From contig JACRJB010000024.1 in the NCBI GenBank assembly GCA_016215605.1, positions 1 through 64,000 on the forward strand: a stretch of 64,000 nucleotides of DNA, in the 5' to 3' direction. Both the position numbers and the translations under genes were made by a program. Below, piece after piece: positions 56,027 through 64,000 of this stretch. Within the stretch, counting starts at the first letter, position 1; every line of letters begins with the position of its first letter. The DNA is from Rhodopseudomonas palustris. Lineage in GTDB: Bacteria > Pseudomonadota > Alphaproteobacteria > Rhizobiales > Xanthobacteraceae. Under the pieces are notes generated by a model that was given only the letters and a program-made list of their open reading frames with translations, had not been told where the DNA came from and did no database searches.

Positions 56027-57544
56027 CTAGCTCTCGGATTCGACGAACACTTCGTCGCGCTTGCGCCGCAGCGACGGCAGCACCGCCAGGATCAACAGCC
56101 CCGCGGCGATGGCGAGCAGCGTCGCCGACAGCGGCCGGGTGACGAACACCGTGGCGTCGCCGCGCGAGATCAGCAGCGCGCGGCGCAGATTCTCTTCCAT
56201 CAGCGGCCCCAGCACCATGCCGAGCAGCAGCGGCGCCGGCTCGAAATCGTGCTTGACCAGCCAGTAACCGACCAGGCCGAACACACCAGCCAGCACGACA
56301 TCCATCGGCGCGTTGTTCACCGAATAGATTCCGATCGCGCAGAACACCACGATCGCCGGAAACAGCAGCCGGTAAGGCACGCGCAGCAACCGCACCCAGA
56401 TTCCGACTAGCGGCAGGTTGATGATCAGCAGCATCAGATTGCCGATCCACATCGAGGCGATCATGCCCCACACCAGTTCGGGCTGCTTCTGCATCACCTG
56501 CGGTCCCGGCACGATGCCGTGGATGGTCATCGCGCCGACCATCAGCGCCATCACCGCGTTCGGCGGAATGCCGAGGGTGAGCAGCGGGATGAACGAGGTC
56601 TGCGCGGCGGCGTTGTTGGCGCTTTCTGGCGCCGCCACGCCTTCGATCGCACCACGGCCGAACCGCTTGGGGTCGCGCGAGATCTTCTTCTCGAGCGTGT
56701 AGGCGGCAAACGACGCGATCACCGCGCCGCCGCCCGGAAGGATGCCGAGGATCGAGCCGAGCACCGTGCCGCGCGCGATCGCCGGCGCCGAATCCCTCAG
56801 GTCCTTGCGGGTCGGCATCAGGCCGGTGATCTTCTGTTGCACCAGCTGGCGGTCGGACTCCGCGCCGGTGTCGAGATTGCGGATGATCTCGGCGAAGCCG
56901 AACACGCCCATCGCCACCGTGGCGAAGCCTAGACCGTCGGCCAGTTCGGGAATGCCGAAGGTCATCCGCGACGCCCCGGTCTCGATGTCGGAGCCGACCA
57001 TCGACAGCAACAGGCCGAACACGATCATCGCGATCGCCTTCAGCACCGAGCCCTTGGCCAGCACCACCGCGAAGATCAGGCCGAGCACCATCAGCGAGAA
57101 ATATTCGGCCGGACCGAACGCCAGCGCCAGCTTGGTCAGCGGCGCGCCGAGCACCGCGATCAGCACGGTGGCGGCGCAACCGGCGAAGAACGACCCGATC
57201 GCGGCGATCGCCAGCGCCGGGCCGGCGCGGCCCTGCTTCGCCATCTGGAAGCCGTCGAGCGCCGTCACCACCGATCCGGCCTCGCCGGGAATGTTGACCA
57301 GGATCGAGGTGGTCGAGCCGCCATATTGCGCGCCGTAGTAGATGCCGGCCAGCATGATCAGCGCGCCGACCGGCGGCAGACCGAAGGTGATCGGCAGCAG
57401 CATCGCCACCGTGGCGATGGTGCCGATGCCCGGCAGCACGCCGACCAGCGTGCCGACCAGCGCGCCGATCAGGCAGAGGCCGAGATTGACGGGCGACGCC
57501 GCGACCTGGAAGCCGAGCGCAAGATTGGAAAACAGATCAAGCAT
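56027..57544 (-). CDS. tctA: Tripartite tricarboxylate transporter large permease TctA
   Basis: A 505-residue membrane protein, usual length for TctA, with about 12 hydrophobic segments. Family phrases include LVGVLPGIGTIATVAMLLP, YYGAQYGGSTTSILVNIPGE and GFGRGAIEGVAAPESANNAA (read near RFGRGAIEG). It is the main translocating subunit. It starts 9 bp after the tctB stop and precedes two binding protein genes. Confidence 0.93.
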   Translation of the reverse strand: MLDLFSNLALGFQVAASPVNLGLCLIGALVGTLVGVLPGIGTIATVAMLLPITFGLPPVGALIMLAGIYYGAQYGGSTTSILVNIPGEAGSVVTALDGFQMAKQGRAGPALAIAAIGSFFAGCAATVLIAVLGAPLTKLALAFGPAEYFSLMVLGLIFAVVLAKGSVLKAIAMIVFGLLLSMVGSDIETGASRMTFGIPELADGLGFATVAMGVFGFAEIIRNLDTGAESDRQLVQQKITGLMPTRKDLRDSAPAIARGTVLGSILGILPGGGAVIASFAAYTLEKKISRDPKRFGRGAIEGVAAPESANNAAAQTSFIPLLTLGIPPNAVMALMVGAMTIHGIVPGPQVMQKQPELVWGMIASMWIGNLMLLIINLPLVGIWVRLLRVPYRLLFPAIVVFCAIGIYSVNNAPMDVVLAGVFGLVGYWLVKHDFEPAPLLLGMVLGPLMEENLRRALLISRGDATVFVTRPLSATLLAIAAGLLILAVLPSLRRKRDEVFVESES

Positions 57545-57553
57545 TGCGCACGC

Positions 57554-58054
57554 TCACCGGATCAGGAAGGACGGGTACAGCGGAATCGGCAGCCCCAGCG
57601 CATAGGGAAACAGCAGGCTGCAGGCGGTCGTCAGCGCCGTGGCGACGATGATGGTTTCCTTCCAGCGTGTTTCGGGGGTGCCGAGCGCGGCGATCAGGAA
57701 GCTCGCGAAAGCGGAGACGATCAGGCCGAGCGGGCGGATCGAGACGGCAAAGCACAGGATGGCGAGGCTGACGAACAAAGGACCGCGCCAGTGAAACTTC
57801 GCCATCGGCTCGCCGTCGACGAGCACCGCGGTGATCGCGAGCACGGCGCCGAGCACCAGCAACAGCACGGCGAAGATCCGCGGCGCGGTGCCCGCGCCGA
57901 ACGAGAAGCCTTGCATGCCCTGAAGATCGCTCGACGCCCACAGCGCGAAGGCCCCCACGGCCACGAGCGCCAGACCGCCGATGAAATCCTGCGGCCCGCG
58001 AATCCATTTTGGAAAGACGGATTTCTCCGAGAGCCGGCTCGGCGCGTCAGTCAT
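57554..58054 (-). CDS. tctB: Tripartite tricarboxylate transporter small permease TctB
   Basis: A 166-residue small membrane subunit with four hydrophobic segments (IGGLALVAVGAFALWAS, IFAVLLLVLGAVLAITAVL, FVSLAILCFAVS, and a fourth near FASFLIAAL). ATG 58054 (MTDAPSRLSEK) is preferred; an upstream GTG or ATG would add a polar stretch. It is first in the tctB-A-C-C run. Confidence 0.88.
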   Translation of the reverse strand: MTDAPSRLSEKSVFPKWIRGPQDFIGGLALVAVGAFALWASSDLQGMQGFSFGAGTAPRIFAVLLLVLGAVLAITAVLVDGEPMAKFHWRGPLFVSLAILCFAVSIRPLGLIVSAFASFLIAALGTPETRWKETIIVATALTTACSLLFPYALGLPIPLYPSFLIR

Positions 58055-58127
58055 CGTTCCCTCCCCGTTTCCGGGCTCGTCGCCCATTTTTACTCGGCGG
58101 CGTTGAGGTCCTGCCTACCCATTTTCG

Positions 58128-58661
58128 TCACACAACGCCAGCGAAACCGAGCACGCCGCCGGCGATCAACAGCCAAAGCGGGTTGAGACGCGTCGCTCCC
58201 GCGAGCACGGCGACGAGCGCGGTGAGGAGCGCGGCGCCGAGCGTGCGATCGGACGTGATCGCCAGCACCAGCCCGCTCGCGGTCATCAGGCCGATCGACA
58301 GCGGCACCAGCGCCGCCTGGATGATCGCCGGCCACGGCGAATGGCTGGAGCGGCCGAGCACCCGGCTCACGACGTAAGCCAGCGCCGCGGTCGGCCCGCA
58401 CATCGACAGCGTCGCGACCATCGCGCCGAGCACGCCCGCGACCTGATAGCCGATCAGCGTCACGATCAGCACGTTGGGGCCCGGCGACAATTGCGCGATG
58501 GCGTAGGCATCGGCGAACTGCCGGTCGGTGAGCCAGTGATGCACATCGACGACGACGCGGTGAATCTCCGGCACCGCGGCGTTGGCGCCGCCGATCGCGA
58601 ACAGCGACATCAGGCCGAATGTGGCCGCCAGCGATCCCAGCGAGGTGTCGCCGCTGCTCAT
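58128..58661 (-). CDS. Chromate transporter half, second domain
   Basis: A 177-residue CHR-family membrane protein with several hydrophobic segments and the phrase QLSPGPNVLIVTLIGYQVAG. Full ChrA proteins have two such domains; here each half is a separate gene and the two overlap by 4 bp. It probably works with the upstream half as a heterodimer. It exports chromate in characterised relatives; other anions are possible. Confidence 0.87.
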   Translation of the reverse strand: MSSGDTSLGSLAATFGLMSLFAIGGANAAVPEIHRVVVDVHHWLTDRQFADAYAIAQLSPGPNVLIVTLIGYQVAGVLGAMVATLSMCGPTAALAYVVSRVLGRSSHSPWPAIIQAALVPLSIGLMTASGLVLAITSDRTLGAALLTALVAVLAGATRLNPLWLLIAGGVLGFAGVV

Positions 58662-59254
58662 GATGCGCGCCGCCGCATCAGATAGGTCGACACCATGCTG
58701 AGCGGGACCATGACCGACAGCACCATCGGGAGCGGCAGCCGCAACACGCCGATCGCGACGAACACCGCGATCAGCAGCGCGATCGCCAGCGGATCACGCT
58801 TGCGCAGCAGCGGCAGCAGCATCTTGAAACTGACCGCAAACAGCAGCCCGATCGCGACGCTGGCGACGCCGGCCAGGGTGCGGCGCAGCGCATCGATTTC
58901 GCCGTAATGCGCGTACAGCGCCGCGAGCGCGGTGACGATCAGCACCGGCGGCGCCAGCAGGCCGGTGAACGCCGCGAGCGCGCCGGGAATGCCGCGGAAG
59001 CGGGAACCGAACACGACCGAGAGATTGACGATGTTGGGCCCCGGCAGGAAGTGGCACAGCGCGAAGGTTTCGTTGAACTCGTCGGCCGTCATCCAGCGAT
59101 GCTTCTCGACGATCCCGCGCCGCGCCCACACCAGCACCCCGCCGAATCCGGCGAGCGACATCTTGGCGAAGGCGATGAACAGCTCGCCGAGTTCCGGCCG
59201 CGGAGCCGGCGGAGCATCGTCGTCTGCAAGGGCGGCGGAGGGGTCGCGAGCCAT
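58658..59254 (-). CDS. Chromate transporter half, first domain
   Basis: A 198-residue CHR-family protein. Family signatures include FAKMSLAGFGGVLVWARRGIV, CHFLPGPNIVNLSVVFGSRF and repeated membrane helices thereafter. ATG 59254 (MARDPSAAL) is chosen over an upstream start that would extend a short polar tail. It overlaps the second half gene by 4 bp. Together they equal one full-length ChrA. Confidence 0.87.
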   Translation of the reverse strand: MARDPSAALADDDAPPAPRPELGELFIAFAKMSLAGFGGVLVWARRGIVEKHRWMTADEFNETFALCHFLPGPNIVNLSVVFGSRFRGIPGALAAFTGLLAPPVLIVTALAALYAHYGEIDALRRTLAGVASVAIGLLFAVSFKMLLPLLRKRDPLAIALLIAVFVAIGVLRLPLPMVLSVMVPLSMVSTYLMRRRAS

Positions 59255-59394
59255 GGCGAAGCTGTAGAACGGCGGCCCGCGACCGACCACCGGCATTTTT
59301 GCCGGCGGCGGTTTCCGGACCGGCCGAGCGACAGGATAACCAAGGTTTCGCCGGCGATTGCCCTTCCGCCCCCCGTCATTGCCCCCTATATTGG

Positions 59395-59699
59395 GAGCGT
59401 CGGGGCAACCCGACTATGGAAATAAATGGCCGTCGTAATAAACCATTCGGACCCGGGGGCAGTACCCGGCGCCTCCACCAAAGCCCGTCATTTTCAAGCT
59501 GTGACAGCGGGTTTCGGCGGGGGCGAAACAGGATCGACGAGGGCGTAAAGGGCTTGCTTTTTCCCGGTATTGTTCCGCCGTTATCGGGCTATGCAATAGT
59601 TGCCAACGACAACTATGCTCCGGTTGCTCAGGCTGCGTAACGCAGTTTGAAAGACCAAGTCTAAAGTCCTAACGGGTTAAGCTCCGTTAGGCGGGGTTC
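59395..59699 (+). ncRNA. ssrA: Transfer-messenger RNA, circularly permuted two-piece form
   Basis: The gene order is permuted as in alphaproteobacteria. The acceptor piece comes first (about 59395-59480) and ends CGCCTCCACCA at 59480. A short intervening segment follows, then the coding piece starts GGGGGCG at 59519, which pairs with CGCCTCC. The tag reading frame 59602-59640 encodes ANDNYAPVAQAA and a stop. The CCTAACGGG/CTCCGTTAGG hairpin lies at about 59667-59691. The RNA rescues stalled ribosomes and tags products for ClpXP. The sspB gene encoding the ClpXP adaptor for these tags follows. The outer ends are approximate. Confidence 0.9.
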
Positions 59700-59737
59700 G
59701 GAGGCACCTGGCAACAGAAGCCTCCACTTTCCTTTTG
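59700..59737 (+). terminator. Rho-independent terminator after ssrA
   Basis: Stem GGAGGC (59700-59705) with GCCTCC (59720-59725), followed by the T-rich run CTTTCCTTTTG. Confidence 0.6.
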
Positions 59738-59927
59738 TTCTTCCGTCTCGCTCCCCTTTCGCGACCCGATGCCCCTTCCGCCGGCGCAGGGCCGCACAAT
59801 ATTAAGCTGCGATGCATGCTGACCCCGGGCCGCTGCCGGGCTACGATCCGCCGGTATGGCGCGAGTCGGGCCCCGGCGCCGGAACCGATCGGCGTTGAAG
59901 CATCCGAAGGCGGATACAGGACAAGTC

Positions 59928-60452
59928 ATGGCCACCGATCACATCCGATACGACGTCCTCGCGCGGGAGGCCCTGCGCGGCGTGCTGCGCCATGTCCTGA
60001 CCGACGTCGCTCAGCACGGCCTGCCCGGCGAGCACCACTTCTTCATCACCTTCCTGTCCCGGGCCGACGGCGTGAAGCTGTCGCCGCGGCTGCTGGCGCA
60101 ATATCCGGAAGAGATGACCGTGATCCTGCAGCACCAGTTCTGGGATCTGGTGGTGACCGAGGATCGCTTCGAGGTCGGGCTGTCGTTCGGCGGCATCCCT
60201 GAGCGGCTGGTGGTGCCGTTCTCGGCGATCAAGAGCTTCTTCGATCCGTCGGTGCAGTTCGGCCTGCAATTCGAGGCCAATGACGGCGCCGCGGACGCCG
60301 GCGAAACCGCCGCTGCGGAATCGCCCGCACCTGCGCCGAGCCCGGCCCTGCCCGCGGCCACCGAACCCGGCCCGGCCGAAGTCGCCGCCGACGAATCGGT
60401 GAAGTCCGAAGGCGCCGAGGTGGTCCGGCTCGATCGCTTCCGCAAGAAATAG
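59928..60452 (+). CDS. sspB: ClpXP adaptor SspB (alpha type)
   Basis: A 174-residue SspB-alpha-like protein. The N-terminal 125 residues hold the folded domain ([64 protein letters not shown]). A Pro/Ala/Glu-rich linker ends in [11 protein letters not shown], the C-terminal ClpX-binding motif. The adaptor hands ssrA-tagged proteins to ClpXP, and the tmRNA gene lies about 230 bp upstream, giving a tag-and-adaptor pairing in one locus. ATG 59928 (MATDHIRYD) starts the folded domain. Confidence 0.92.
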   Translation: MATDHIRYDVLAREALRGVLRHVLTDVAQHGLPGEHHFFITFLSRADGVKLSPRLLAQYPEEMTVILQHQFWDLVVTEDRFEVGLSFGGIPERLVVPFSAIKSFFDPSVQFGLQFEANDGAADAGETAAAESPAPAPSPALPAATEPGPAEVAADESVKSEGAEVVRLDRFRKK

Positions 60453-60543
60453 CGCCCGCGCGCCCCCGCGCGATCGATCCGTCGGCAGCGCGGCCCGCGG
60501 ACGCGTGTCCGATTCTCCACCGCCGACCGACAGGACGACCGCC

Positions 60544-61962
60544 ATGGCCCGCAAACCCGCCGCCGCGAAGCCCGGCGCCACCCGCAGCGAGACCGACAGT
60601 TTCGGCCCGATCGAGGTCGCCGCCGACCGCTATTGGGGCGCGCAGACCGAACGGTCGCGGCAGAACTTCAAGATCGGCCGGGAGCGGATGCCGATCGGCC
60701 TCGTGCACGCGCTCGGCATCGTCAAGCTCGCCGCCGCCGAGACCAATCGCGAGCTCGGCCTGCTCGACCAGCGCCGCGCCGGCGCGATCGTCCGCGCGGC
60801 GCGCGAAGTGATCGACGGCAAGCTCGACGATCACTTCCCGCTGGTGGTGTGGCAGACCGGCTCCGGCACCCAGACCAACATGAACCTCAACGAGGTGATC
60901 GCCAACCGCGCCAACGAACTGCTCGGCGGCGAGCGCGGCGCCAAGAAGCCGGTGCATCCCAACGATCACGTCAACATGAGCCAGTCGTCCAACGACTCGT
61001 TCCCGACCGCGATGCACATCGCCGCCGCGCAGGCGATCGTCGCCGACCTGATCCCGGGACTGACGACGCTGCATGACGCGCTGCGCAAGAAGGAAAAGGC
61101 GTTCGCCAGGATCGTCAAGATCGGCCGCACCCACACCCAGGATGCGACGCCGCTGACGCTCGGCCAGGAATTCTCCGGCTACGCGGCGCAAGTCGGCAGC
61201 AGCCTCGCCCGGCTGAAGCTCGCGGTGAAGGAGCTGTATCCGCTGGCGCAGGGCGGCACCGCGGTCGGGACCGGCCTCAACACCCATCCGAAATTCGCCA
61301 AGGCGTTCGCCAAGCGCGCCGCGGCGCTGACCAAGCTGCCGTTCGTCACCGCGCCGAACAAGTTCGAGGCGCTGGCCGGCAATGACGCCTACGTCTCGGT
61401 CCACGGCGCGATCAATTCGGCCGCCACCGCGCTGTTCAAGATCGCCAACGACATCCGGCTGCTCGGCTCCGGGCCGCGCTCGGGCCTCGGCGAACTGATC
61501 CTGCCGGAGAACGAGCCGGGGTCGTCGATCATGCCCGGCAAGGTCAACCCGACGCAGTGCGAAGCGCTGACCATGGTGTGCTGCCAGGTGTTCGGCAATC
61601 AGACGACGATCACCGTCGCCGGCAGCCAGGGCCATTTCGAACTCAACGTCTACAAGCCGGTGATGGCGCAGGCGATGCTGCAGTCGATCGGATTGCTGGC
61701 CGACGCCGCGCGCTCGTTCACCACCAACTGTGTCGACGGCATCCGCGCCGACGAGACCCGGATCGGCGAATTGATGCAGCGCTCGCTGATGCTGGTGACC
61801 GCGCTGGCGCCGAGCATCGGCTACGACAACGCCGCCAAGATCGCCAAATCAGCGCATCAGCGCGGCACCACCCTGAAGCAGGAAGCGCTGCGGCTCGGTC
61901 TGGTCACCGAGGCGGAGTTCGACCGGCTGGTGCGTCCGGACAATATGACGCATCCGGGCTGA
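60544..61962 (+). CDS. fumC: Fumarate hydratase class II
   Basis: A 472-residue fumarase C, iron-independent, interconverting fumarate and malate in the TCA cycle. The superfamily signature [11 protein letters not shown] is intact, and [14 protein letters not shown] and [20 protein letters not shown] form the substrate site. I chose ATG 60544 (MARKPAAAK). It begins 91 bp after sspB. A DUF4169 and RHH gene pair follows, the usual order in this group. Confidence 0.95.
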   Translation: MARKPAAAKPGATRSETDSFGPIEVAADRYWGAQTERSRQNFKIGRERMPIGLVHALGIVKLAAAETNRELGLLDQRRAGAIVRAAREVIDGKLDDHFPLVVWQTGSGTQTNMNLNEVIANRANELLGGERGAKKPVHPNDHVNMSQSSNDSFPTAMHIAAAQAIVADLIPGLTTLHDALRKKEKAFARIVKIGRTHTQDATPLTLGQEFSGYAAQVGSSLARLKLAVKELYPLAQGGTAVGTGLNTHPKFAKAFAKRAAALTKLPFVTAPNKFEALAGNDAYVSVHGAINSAATALFKIANDIRLLGSGPRSGLGELILPENEPGSSIMPGKVNPTQCEALTMVCCQVFGNQTTITVAGSQGHFELNVYKPVMAQAMLQSIGLLADAARSFTTNCVDGIRADETRIGELMQRSLMLVTALAPSIGYDNAAKIAKSAHQRGTTLKQEALRLGLVTEAEFDRLVRPDNMTHPG

Positions 61963-62007
61963 ACCGAGGTCGGCGTGCAGGTGGTCGAAAAAATGCCATT
62001 TGGGAAA

Positions 62008-62021
62008 TTGATGTAAATCAT
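62008..62021. promoter_or_regulatory. Candidate FNR/FixK box
   Basis: TTGATGTAAATCAT differs from the TTGAT-N4-ATCAA consensus only at the last base. It lies in the 267-bp gap after fumC, about 200 bp upstream of the DUF4169 gene. Which gene it would serve is unclear. Confidence 0.3.
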
Positions 62022-62229
62022 ATCCCTTGCTCGCCCGGATTGATCAACTTGATCTCGCAGTGTTGCGGTTTGGTAATTTTATTCCGCCTTGGCGGAGCAG
62101 ATTTCACAGCAACCTGCAGCGGTAAGGACTGTATTCTTGATGGTGATCGAGCCGCCTATGGCTTCGTGCATTCGTGCCCGGCCCTTAAGCGACGCCCGTT
62201 GCCGATTTAGTCGATAATGGGTGCCCGTT

Positions 62230-62418
62230 ATGGTGGATGTGGTCAATTTGAAACGTTTCAAGAAACGAGCGGAGCGGGAAGCAGCCGCGAAGCTCGCCGA
62301 CGTCAACCGCGCCCGATTTGGCAGAACCAAATCGCAGCGCGCAGTGGACGAGCATCGGGTCAGCCGCGCCAATGAACTGCTCGATCAACATGCAATCGGT
62401 GGCGAGGACGCGTCATGA
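62230..62418 (+). CDS. DUF4169 family protein
   Basis: A 62-residue basic protein (MVDVVNLKRFKKRAEREAAA, then ARFGRTKSQRAVDE), matching the DUF4169 pattern. GTG 62221 is an alternative start; I prefer ATG 62230, though neither has a strong ribosome site. Function unknown. Its stop overlaps the RHH gene start by 4 bp, and the pair after fumC is a common alphaproteobacterial arrangement. Confidence 0.8.
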   Translation: MVDVVNLKRFKKRAEREAAAKLADVNRARFGRTKSQRAVDEHRVSRANELLDQHAIGGEDAS

Positions 62419-62699
62419 AATCGCCGGTCGTCAAACGGTCGATCGTGGTCGCGGGCCACAAGACCAGTGTCAGCCTCGAAGAAGCTTTCTGGAACGGCAT
62501 GAAGGAAATCTCCGGCGTGCGGGACATGACCTTGTCCGAGCTCGTCGGTGAGATCGACGGCAATCGTCAGCAGGGCAACCTGTCGTCGGCGATCCGCCTG
62601 TTCGTGCTGGATTACTTCCGCAGCCGCGCGATGCAGCAGCCGCAGCCGACTCAGGCGGCGGTCGAGACCAAGGCTGATAGCAGCCTCGTGGCGCACTGA
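62415..62699 (+). CDS. Ribbon-helix-helix domain protein
   Basis: A 94-residue protein of the RHH_4 type: KRSIVVAGHKTSVSLEEAFW forms the strand and first helix, and LSELVGEIDGNRQQGNLSSA the turn. It ends in a Gln/Pro-rich tail. The fold suggests DNA binding, but no target is known. It is coupled to the DUF4169 gene by a 4-bp overlap. Confidence 0.85.
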   Translation: MKSPVVKRSIVVAGHKTSVSLEEAFWNGMKEISGVRDMTLSELVGEIDGNRQQGNLSSAIRLFVLDYFRSRAMQQPQPTQAAVETKADSSLVAH

Positions 62700-62724
62700 T
62701 CAGCACTGCTGATCGGTGCGCTGA

Positions 62725-64000
62725 TTAGTAGGCCGCCCGCGAGTTGTTCGGGGGCGTGAGAACTAACGGTGGGCGCGGCCGAGACGGTCGCGCATCGCCC
62801 GGCGCAGGCTTGATTTCCACAGGCGGTGGCAGTGGCGCGACGTGCTCGCGAGCGGCAGGTGCTGCTTCGCGAGCGCTCGGGGCTGCGCTGTTCAGCACCT
62901 GGGGCGCAGGCTGGGCCGGCGCAGGTTTCGGCGTCGACACCCGCGGCTTCGGCGCAGGTGCGCGGCGCGGATCTGCGTCCGGCAGCGGCGCCGGCGCGGC
63001 GACTGGCGGCGAAGCGGCTTGCGGCGCCGGGGTCTGCGGTGCCACGGTCTGCGGAATCACCGGTGCGGTTGCCGGCGGTGCGGCCCGCACGGCATCCGGC
63101 GTCCCCTGTCGCGGCGCAACGGCGGCATTTCCCGGCTTTGGCGTTTCCACCGACGGCGGCGCGGCAGCGTCCGGCGTTGCCGCGGACGGGCCAGGCGCGC
63201 CCGCCGATGGCGCGTCGGTCCTTGCGGCCGGCAGCACCGGCGGCTTCGCCTCCTGCTCCAGGCTCTGAAGCTTCCGGGTCTCGCGATCGATCCGCTTCAC
63301 CGTCAGCCAGGACGACAGCGCCGACAGATCGACATTGCGGGTCAGCCGATCCGGCGGCCCGGCGGCGAAGATCCGGATTTCGGGCGGCTGCTCCGGCCCC
63401 GTTCCGGCCAGCGCCAGCGTGACACGGAGGTCGGCCTGCCCGGCCGGAATGTCGTAGCCGCCGGACAGCACCGCACGGGCCCCCTTCGCGGTCAGCGTCG
63501 TCGCCGCGACTCGCAGCCGCCCGTCCGCCAGGCTGATCGGAAACTGCGCGCTGTCCACCGCCAGCGTGCCGCCCGCGAGCACCGGCTCGATCATCTTCGC
63601 GAGGCTCGTATCGTCGATCGGCTTGGCCGATTCGCCGGCGCGCAGCGCGACCTCGAACGCCTTCGGATCCAGCCCCGGAAGCTGCGCCCGCTCCAGCGTC
63701 AGCGTGCCTCCGCCCGCCAGCGCCCCGCTCAGCGCCGAGGCGCTGCGGCCGACGCTGTCGAGCGTCATCTGCAGCGAAGCCTTCGCCGCCGGCATCGCCT
63801 GTTCGCCGAACCGCAGCGCCTTCGCATCGGCGCCCGCCAGCGCGACATTGGCGTCGAGCGCGACGCCGGCATCGCCCGGCTTGGCGTGCAGCACCACCTT
63901 GGCGTCACCGCCGCCGAGCTTGCCTTTGGCATCCAGTGTCAGCGTTCGGCCGTCATGGCGCAGCACGCCGCCGAACGGCTGCAATTCGGAGCCGCCCGGC
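62725..64000 (-). CDS. AsmA-family protein, 3' part (runs off the right edge)
   Basis: Only the C-terminal 425 or so residues are inside the window; the start lies beyond 64000. The visible part has repeating beta-rich AsmA segments (GTLTLERAQLPGLDPKAFEV, DGRLRVAATTLTAKG, ARAVLSGGYDIPAGQADL). A long Pro/Ala-rich tail with low complexity follows (roughly the last 190 residues). AsmA-like proteins are envelope proteins linked to outer-membrane lipid transport and assembly. The disordered tail is longer than usual for the family. Confidence 0.8.
   Translation of the reverse strand, partial: PGGSELQPFGGVLRHDGRTLTLDAKGKLGGGDAKVVLHAKPGDAGVALDANVALAGADAKALRFGEQAMPAAKASLQMTLDSVGRSASALSGALAGGGTLTLERAQLPGLDPKAFEVALRAGESAKPIDDTSLAKMIEPVLAGGTLAVDSAQFPISLADGRLRVAATTLTAKGARAVLSGGYDIPAGQADLRVTLALAGTGPEQPPEIRIFAAGPPDRLTRNVDLSALSSWLTVKRIDRETRKLQSLEQEAKPPVLPAARTDAPSAGAPGPSAATPDAAAPPSVETPKPGNAAVAPRQGTPDAVRAAPPATAPVIPQTVAPQTPAPQAASPPVAAPAPLPDADPRRAPAPKPRVSTPKPAPAQPAPQVLNSAAPSAREAAPAAREHVAPLPPPVEIKPAPGDARPSRPRPPLVLTPPNNSRAAY

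Overview
The window reads as chromosome of a high-GC alphaproteobacterium, most like Rhodopseudomonas palustris or a close Bradyrhizobium relative. The evidence is GC-rich codon use throughout, a circularly permuted two-piece tmRNA whose tag reads ANDNYAPVAQAA, an alpha-type SspB beside it, the DUF4169/ribbon-helix-helix pair after fumC, and many short palindromic repeats between genes. The species is an inference; no rRNA is present.

Layout. 1-7.7 kb: a sugar/sugar-acid locus (ABC binding protein and ATPase on the minus strand, then an IlvD/Edd-type dehydratase and three short-chain dehydrogenases on the plus strand), its gaps filled with palindromic repeats. 7.7-9.1 kb: an IS110-family, IS1111-group element sitting between the two halves of one such repeat. 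9.4-14.8 kb: a siderophore uptake operon (receptor, PiuC-type hydroxylase, ExbB, ExbD, TonB). 15.0-20.3 kb: a small hypothetical gene, an RND efflux pair and tRNA-Gln(CUG). 20.4-29.8 kb: an uptake and hydrolysis cluster with an amidase, a cytosine-deaminase-like hydrolase, a branched-chain-type ABC importer in which permease and both ATPases are fused in one chain, a binding protein, an NTF2-like protein and a GntR regulator. 29.9-35.3 kb: an HTH protein, a DUF421 membrane protein, a nitrilase with a divergent AraC regulator, and a CaiB/BaiF CoA-transferase.

35.7-44.2 kb: a cyanate locus (cynA-cynB-cynD-cynS) driven by what looks like a consensus sigma-54 promoter, with a divergent sigma-54 activator and a long palindrome between them. 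Downstream of cynS is a 2.2-kb two-gene island bounded by a second, 5'-truncated cynS copy. 44.2-45.8 kb: a divergent pair, an AdoMet-decarboxylase-like protein with altered processing residues and a BpsA/DUF43-like branched polyamine synthase. 46.0-53.4 kb: housekeeping and quality control (GNAT, RsmJ, DegP, DUF2065, HflC, HflK, FolA, ThyA), with a HEPN-like gene and a partner inserted between thyA and folA. 53.6-59.3 kb: a tripartite tricarboxylate transporter with two binding proteins, and a split chromate transporter. 59.4-64 kb: ssrA, sspB, fumC, DUF4169, an RHH protein and the 3' part of an AsmA-like gene that runs off the right edge.

How it fits together: most of the window is nutrient scavenging (sugar acids, iron-siderophore, nitrogen from cyclic amides, nitriles and cyanate, and carboxylates) set among conserved protein-quality-control genes. 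The items I would look at first are the AdoMetDC-like/BpsA-like pair, the sigma-54-controlled cyanate operon with its cynS-flanked island, and the IS1111-group element with a candidate bridge RNA whose sequence matches its own insertion site.
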